NCBI GenBank assembly: GCA_964450345.1
Contig: CAYVEL010000009.1
Coordinates: 1-28,541 of the forward strand
DNA from: JAPLZH01 sp964450345
Lineage (GTDB): Bacteria; Patescibacteriota; Minisyncoccia; Phycocordibacterales; PALSA-1337
Length of the DNA stretch: 28,541 bases
Direction: 5' to 3'
The position numbers and the translations under genes were made by a program. This document shows, in pieces, positions 25,401-28,541 of the stretch (positions are counted from its first letter, which is position 1; every line of letters begins with the position of its first letter). The notes below the pieces were generated by a model, which made no database searches, was not told the origin of the DNA, and saw nothing but the letters and a program-made list of their open reading frames with translations.

Positions 25401-26021
25401 TGAAAGCGAAGTCTCACAACGAGGACAAATCTGCATTGATTTAAAACCTTCGTAAATCAGACCTTTGTTATAGATATTTTTGAAAATAGAAATTACAGAC
25501 TCAGTATAAGTAGTGTCCATAGTCTTATAATCATTCTCCATATCCACCCATCTACCGACACGAGGAATTATTTTCTTCCATTCATCTGCATAACGAAGAA
25601 CACTCTCCTTCGCAGCTTCATTGAATTTCTCAATACCATAAGCTTCAATCTCTTTCTTAGACTTTAGTCCGAGTTCTTTTTCGATAAGATTTTCTACAGG
25701 TAATCCATGACAATCCCATCCCCATTTACGAGGAACTCTGTAACCTTTCATTGTCCAATATCTAGGAACAGCATCTTTAATGACGCTCGCTAAGATATGA
25801 CCATAATGAGGAGTTCCAGTAGCAAAAGGAGGACCATCATAAAAAGCCCAATCATCTTTAGCTTTTCTGTTTAAAGTCTTTTCGAAAATTTTATTTTCCT
25901 GCCAAAATTTCAGAATTTCTTCCTCCTTAATAGCATTAACACCGGCTGTAGCGACTATATTTTTCGCTTCATTTTCGGTGTTTTTTACAGAATTATTGGG
26001 TTTTTTGTCCTTTGGATCCAT
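22467..26021 (-). CDS. ileS: Isoleucyl-tRNA synthetase with an inserted histidine-phosphatase domain
   Basis: 1184 residues from the start chosen here. Class I enzyme: HYGH (72-75) and KMSKK (823-827). The CP1 editing domain (about 220-430) has TTTPWTLPGN and GTGIVHIAPAFGEDD. Zinc pair 1 is C199/C202 with C425/C428; pair 2 is C499/C502 with C730/C732. Between the two halves of pair 2 lies an in-frame domain of about 180 residues (522-704) that matches the histidine phosphatase (phosphoglycerate-mutase-like) superfamily. It has VIRHGHTEYN with the nucleophile His529, SSPFVRTRET with Arg580, LGE with Glu607, and VTHGAPTRAF with His666. All catalytic residues are present. A longer reading begins at 26033, but that ATG overlaps the -10 hexamer, so I prefer 26021. 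It overlaps recO by one base. The phosphatase substrate is unknown. Confidence 0.95.
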   Translation of the reverse strand: MDPKDKKPNNSVKNTENEAKNIVATAGVNAIKEEEILKFWQENKIFEKTLNRKAKDDWAFYDGPPFATGTPHYGHILASVIKDAVPRYWTMKGYRVPRKWGWDCHGLPVENLIEKELGLKSKKEIEAYGIEKFNEAAKESVLRYADEWKKIIPRVGRWVDMENDYKTMDTTYTESVISIFKNIYNKGLIYEGFKSMQICPRCETSLSNFEVNQGYKDITDISVFVKFELVDKPNTFLVAWTTTPWTLPGNVALAIKPDMKYVKAKSDDAFYIFAKERMEALLNTLNKSETKISFEVVEEFNGSDLVGKKYKPVFDYYNNSGTKNIENAFKVYGAEFVTSEDGTGIVHIAPAFGEDDMNLGKANNLPFVQHVSMDGKFKPEVTDFAGEFVKPLEDHQKVDIMVIKYLAGKNSLLAKEKMIHSYPHCWRCDTPLLNYATSSWFVKVSDEKLKAKLLSENKKIGWHPEDIGPGRFGKWLEGARDWAISRSRFWGAPIPVWKCDECKNIEVLGSVKEINSKFKSKNNYYVIRHGHTEYNAKNLISDDPNNPDHLTKQGRAEVKAMAKKLSKVKFDLVISSPFVRTRETTEILADEIGYSLDKVVLDKRLGEVYTDGFLGRNWNDFIAFLNTPEGKNSKHETQADVLKRIYEFMKETDSKNSGKNILIVTHGAPTRAFRALITGEKYEGRDHRTDEPRMLKNAEVMEFGWFDTPRNDKGLIDFHRPHIDKVIYPCKCGGSYKRIPDVFDCWFESGSVPYGQNHYVCEPTENFDPKKNKAFPSEFIGEGLDQTRGWFYTMHILAVALFGKSSYKNVIVNGLILAEDGRKMSKKLKNYPDPADLINKYGVDSLRYYLLSSPVVSAQELRFSEKGVDEISKKIVARLYSVLSFIDMYGDISKLKIVNSKNVLDIWMKTRLVETTSEITESLENYTLDKASRPIADFVEDLSNWYLRRSRDRLRGDDGKDKTEALSTLVYVMKEFSKVIAPIMPFTAEVLYGKLKNSKDEESVHLEKWPKVKFTKSDQKILDGMTQVRALVELGHFARQESKMNVRQPLADVVLNVSKIDKNLISIISDELNVKTVTLLGKKNAPTEGYVSKEDGKGLKVFLNINISDELREEGKAREILRLIQDDRKKQGLVPRDNIIVVSSAKEAALRDLIDKHKDSLMKIANIKSVETREQEEIVRVIKI

Positions 26022-26031
26022 AATGAGGCCC

Positions 26032-26040
26032 ATTTTAGCA
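26032..26040 (-). promoter_or_regulatory. Extended -10 (TGCTAAAAT) of ileS
   Basis: TG-C-TAAAAT ends 10 bp before the ATG at 26021, predicting a 3-4 nt leader. The upstream in-frame ATG (26033) overlaps the hexamer, which argues against it as the start. Confidence 0.5.
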
Positions 26041-26107
26041 CTTTTTTGGGCAATTTACATGCTTATTAATTAACACCAATTCGACTAATAGAATCGAATT
26101 TTTATAA

Positions 26108-27020
26108 CTACATCTTCGCAGGAACTCTAATTCCTAGAAGTCTAAGTCCCTCCTCCATCACATTCTTAAATGCCTTAACTGTCATTACTTNNNNNNNNNN
26201 NNNNNNNNNNNNNNNNNNNNNNNNNNNNNNNNNNNNNNNNNNNNNNNNNNNNNNNNNNNNNNNNNNNNNNNNNNNNNNNNNNNNNNNNNNAATGCTCTAG
26301 AGTAACCTTTCTTCCCCAGTCATATATTTCATTAATCTTGGAATCGCTCTTTTCGAAAATAACCTTATTTAACTGATCTATTTCTTTTTTAGAAGCTTCG
26401 TCATTTTCATATTTATCAGAACCTAAAACATATGCTTTAGAAATGAAAGTTACTTGTTCAGAAATTGGCGAACTATTAACAGGTCTCTCGTTTTCGATTT
26501 TTAATATTCCCCAAATAGCCTTAGCCACATGAAGTCCGACATCACCTTGATAATTAGCTCTATCTACCTTTGCCCCACTTCTCTCAATAATTCTAGAAAG
26601 AGATTCTCCGATAGAGTTAGACATCAGGTGTCCGATATGGAAAATCTTAAAAGGATTAGGGTCAGTATATTCAACTAAAACTTTTTTACCAGAATAAACA
26701 TTAACTGTACTTTTAATATCTTTAGAAAGAGAAATTATTGAATCCTTAATTAATTCGGAGTCGATAAAGAAATTAATAAACCCTGGACCTGCCACCTCTA
26801 TTTTACTAATACCTTTAGTCCCTTTTAGAAAAGACTTTACTTCATTTGCGAAATCTACAGGCTTAATCTTTAAAGCTTTAGAATAAACCAAAGCGATATT
26901 AGTAGCGTAATCACCATTCTTAAAATCCCCTGGTCTCTCCACGGTAAAATTAGATTCTTCTATTCCTTTTGATCTTAAAAAATCATTAAGACCTTTAATT
27001 AAAATTTCTCTTATATTCAC
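26108..27020 (-). CDS. argS: Arginyl-tRNA synthetase, interrupted by a scaffold gap
   Basis: The first 243 residues are clear: the Add-1 domain (about 1-85, NGDYATNIALVYSKALK and VAGPGFINFF), then the catalytic domain with VEYTDPNPFKIFHIGH (HIGH at 128-131), ANYQGDVGLHV and the start of the insertion region. A 100-N gap follows. After it, in another frame, come the last 26 residues (VMTVKAFKNVMEEG ... LLGIRVPAKM, stop at 26108-26110), the normal ArgRS C-terminus. Compared with 550-590 residues for the family, about 280-320 codons are missing, including the KMSK-equivalent region and most of the anticodon domain. The real gap is therefore near 0.9 kb, and the gene is probably intact in the organism. 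The start codon is GTG, with an extended -10 six bp upstream. Confidence 0.92.
26191..26290. other. Scaffold gap (100 N) inside argS
   Basis: Exactly 100 N, a placeholder length. No shared sequence at the flanks is visible, unlike the other gap. The broken reading frame and the missing core of ArgRS show that real sequence is absent here. Confidence 0.95.
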
Positions 27021-27026
27021 AATGAA

Positions 27027-27035
27027 AATATATCA
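27027..27035 (-). promoter_or_regulatory. Extended -10 (TGATATATT), leaderless argS promoter
   Basis: TG-A-TATATT ends 6 bp before the GTG at 27020. A weak TTGTGT lies 17 bp upstream, within the T-tract of the preceding RNA's terminator. This suggests argS has its own start and does not depend on readthrough. Confidence 0.45.
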
Positions 27036-27053
27036 GTATTTCGACTTTTACAC

Positions 27054-27260
27054 AAAAATAAAAGCCCCCTCCGACCGTCGCTACGAAGAGCTTGGAGGGA
27101 GGGGCGCTAACTGATGTCCTCTTATGGACGAAGAGCTGATGGCTCTTTTGGTTTGCCTTCATAGAGGAGAAGGTGGCCTGTGCTACTAGCTTGTTTTTGA
27201 AAAATCAGAGTCGAGTGGCGTTTCGGATTCTTATTACTCCCAGTGCTAAACTACCCTGAT
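27054..27260 (-). ncRNA. Unassigned structured small RNA with its own promoter and terminator
   Basis: About 207 nt on the minus strand. It begins where a TTGACA-17-TAATAT promoter predicts the start site. Domain 1: ATCAGGGTAG (27251-27260) pairs with CGACTCTGAT (27204-27213), one G-U and one mismatch. Domain 2: TCCTCTATG (27160-27168) pairs with CATAAGAGGA (27117-27126) with a single bulge, enclosing the hairpin AAGAGC-CATCA-GCTCTT. The 3' end is a GC-rich terminator hairpin (27064-27105; GCCC and CTCC arms) followed by TTTTATTTTTGTG. No long open reading frame. I see no hallmark of tmRNA, RNase P RNA, SRP RNA or a T-box. Its size would suit 6S RNA, but the long single-duplex shape is not obvious. 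It could alternatively be the leader and attenuator of argS, whose GTG lies 33 nt beyond the RNA. Confidence 0.6.
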
Positions 27261-27266
27261 CAAAAG

Positions 27267-27295
27267 ATATTACTCCTGCATTAAAATTTTGTCAA
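27267..27295 (-). promoter_or_regulatory. Promoter of the small RNA (TTGACA-17-TAATAT)
   Basis: Minus strand: a perfect TTGACA (27290-27295), 17-bp spacer, TAATAT (27267-27272), with AT-rich sequence upstream. Initiation about 7 bp downstream falls exactly on the first base of the domain 1 helix. Confidence 0.65.
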
Positions 27296-27311
27296 ACAAA
27301 ATATAAATTTT

Positions 27312-27351
27312 AAAAAACAGAAAGCGCACCACTCATGGAGACGTGGTGCGC
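27312..27351 (-). terminator. glyA terminator
   Basis: GCGCACCAC (27324-27332) pairs perfectly with GTGGTGCGC (27343-27351) and is followed on the minus strand by TTTCTGTTTTTT. It lies about 105 nt after the glyA stop. Confidence 0.85.
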
Positions 27352-27456
27352 CGATCAACTCGACAACTCTAGAATTCCGAATCGGCCTTTCCGCAAGATA
27401 ACCCTAGAAGATGAACTCGCCTATTTAATTTTACTCTTATTAAATAGAGAGTCTAT
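27352..27456 (-). other. Structured glyA 3' UTR
   Basis: Non-coding stretch between the glyA stop and its terminator. It holds a perfect AT hairpin (CTATTTAA/TTAAATAG, 27421-27447) and two similar 10-mers, CGAGTTCATC and CGAGTTGATC, on the minus strand about 60 nt apart. No tRNA or known RNA family is recognised. Confidence 0.35.
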
Positions 27457-28541
27457 TTATTTACTAAGTGTTTTGTGGATAAGTTCTGCAATCTTTTTAA
27501 AATCTTTTTCTTTCTTTCCACGAGTGGTTTCAGCAGCGCTTCCAATTCTAATTCCTGATGGATCCATAGGAGGACGTGTATCGTATGGAATTGCATTCTT
27601 ATTCACAATAATTCCAACCTTTTCCAATCTATCACTCGCCTCTTTTCCTGAGATTGGTTTATGATCACCGTTTAGTCCTTCTGTCCAAGTGTCAATTAAT
27701 ACAAGATGAGAATCTGTACCACCAGAAACTATTCTCCAACCCTTCTTAGCAAGTTCGTCAGCTAAAACTTTAGCATTTTTCTTAACCTGTTTAGCATATT
27801 TCTTAAAAGCAGGACTCTTTGCTTCCTTAAGAGCTACGGCTACCGCAGCGATCTGATTCAAGTGTGGACCACCCTGAAGACCTGGAAATACACCCTTATC
27901 TATTTTCTTCCCTAATTCTCTTTCGTCATTTTTAGTAAAGATAAGCGCGCTTCTAGGACCACGAAGAGTCTTATGTGTAGTAGTGGTTACAATATCTGCA
28001 TACTCAAATGGTGTCGGATACTCCTTACCCGCTACAAGACCAGCAAAGTGAGACATGTCTACCATAAGTAGAGCTCCTGAAGCATCAGCAATTTCTCTAA
28101 ACTTTTTAAAATCTACCACTCTAGGGTATGCAGTAAATCCAGCGACAATAATATTTGGTCTCTCTTTAATAGCTAATTCTTTAACAGCTTCATAATTAAT
28201 CATATCTGTAGCCTTATCAATACCGTAAGGAACCTGAACCCAGAATTTACCAGTAGCAGAGACTTTATGACCGTGCGTTAAGTGACCTCCATGATCTAGT
28301 GACATACCCATAATCTTTCCACCTGGAGGAACAAGGCCAACATATACAGCTAAGTTAGCTGGAGAACCAGAAAGGGCCTGAACATTCACACTCCATCCAG
28401 CACGATTTAGTCCGAATAATTCTAGCGCTCTATTCTGACAAAGTGTCTCTACCTTATCCATTACTTCATTACCTCCGTAATATCTTTTTCCAGGATATCC
28501 TTCAGCATATTTATTAGTTAATTCAGAACCTAAAGCTTCTA
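27457..28541 (-). CDS. glyA: Serine hydroxymethyltransferase, 5' end outside window
   Basis: A PLP enzyme interconverting serine and glycine with tetrahydrofolate as one-carbon carrier. About 360 C-terminal residues are visible. The frame stays open to the window edge: 26 codons upstream of the internal Met at 28461 read as SHMT (ELTNKYAEGYPGKRYYGGNE), so the true start is about 50-60 residues beyond the window. The PLP-binding lysine lies in TTTTHKTLRGPRSALIF. Other family segments are SGSPANLAVY, MSLDHGGHLTHG, VDMSHFAGLVAG and GTDSHLVLIDT. It ends LIHKTLSK, shorter than E. coli at the C-terminus. Followed by a structured 3' UTR and terminator. Confidence 0.97.
   Translation of the reverse strand, partial: EALGSELTNKYAEGYPGKRYYGGNEVMDKVETLCQNRALELFGLNRAGWSVNVQALSGSPANLAVYVGLVPPGGKIMGMSLDHGGHLTHGHKVSATGKFWVQVPYGIDKATDMINYEAVKELAIKERPNIIVAGFTAYPRVVDFKKFREIADASGALLMVDMSHFAGLVAGKEYPTPFEYADIVTTTTHKTLRGPRSALIFTKNDERELGKKIDKGVFPGLQGGPHLNQIAAVAVALKEAKSPAFKKYAKQVKKNAKVLADELAKKGWRIVSGGTDSHLVLIDTWTEGLNGDHKPISGKEASDRLEKVGIIVNKNAIPYDTRPPMDPSGIRIGSAAETTRGKKEKDFKKIAELIHKTLSK

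Noticed and set aside
22467..26033. Treating the phosphatase region as a separate gene or frameshifted neighbour
   Set aside because: The frame is continuous with IleRS motifs on both sides, with no stop or frame change.
27054..27260. T-box riboswitch controlling argS
   Set aside because: The conserved T-box antiterminator sequence (AGGGTGGNACCGCG type) is absent. Kept instead as an unassigned RNA that may or may not be an argS leader.
27054..27260. tmRNA, RNase P RNA or SRP RNA identity
   Set aside because: No tRNA-like ends or tag frame, no GAAAGTCCGG core, and no GGAAGCAG-type SRP loop. Size and pairing also differ.

Overview
This window looks like a genome-scaffold fragment from a small-genome bacterium of the Candidate Phyla Radiation (Patescibacteria), most likely a Parcubacteria-like lineage. 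The reasons are low GC with standard stop codons (TGA is used as a stop, for example in recO), very few Shine-Dalgarno sequences, short or stripped-down versions of universal proteins, and several lineage-type hypothetical membrane and surface proteins. It is a chromosomal housekeeping region. I see no insertion sequence, prophage, CRISPR array or tRNA gene. Two runs of exactly 100 N are scaffold gaps.

Layout. 1-2025 is the 5' two-thirds of a 23S rRNA gene on the minus strand, with its own promoter and leader and no 16S gene directly upstream. 2428-5285 (minus) holds an MscS-like membrane protein, a winged-helix/nucleotidyltransferase-fold protein and the rplJ-rplL operon with an L10-type leader, interrupted by a gap. 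5300-7874 (minus) holds a tiny membrane protein and a secreted peptidoglycan-binding, beta-rich surface protein with a long structured 5' UTR. 7928-8947 is a winged-helix regulator divergent from ftsK, with palindromic operators between them. 8948-13500 (plus) is ftsK, a small anchored protein, recA and efp. It converges on the minus-strand rpsF-ssb-rpsR operon through two back-to-back terminators that share one loop sequence. 15128-27020 (minus) is tatD, metG, an AI-2E family permease, glyS, a large membrane-anchored protein, recO, ileS and argS. 27054-27260 is an unassigned structured RNA, followed by the glyA 3' end.

How it works together. Most genes serve translation (23S, L10, L12, S6, S18, EF-P, four aminoacyl-tRNA synthetases, SHMT) or DNA maintenance (FtsK, RecA, RecO, SSB, TatD). 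Two promoter styles are visible. Consensus TTGAC(A/T) promoters with 16-17 bp spacers precede long structured leaders or stable RNAs (23S, rplJ, surface protein, the 27 kb RNA). Several other genes carry a -10 box only 6-7 bp before the start codon, usually with an upstream TG, which predicts leaderless mRNAs.

The most unusual items are: an isoleucyl-tRNA synthetase with a complete histidine-phosphatase domain inserted inside a zinc knuckle of its catalytic domain; the structured RNA between glyA and argS; the shared 22-nt loop in two unrelated terminator stems; and the leaderless promoter pattern.
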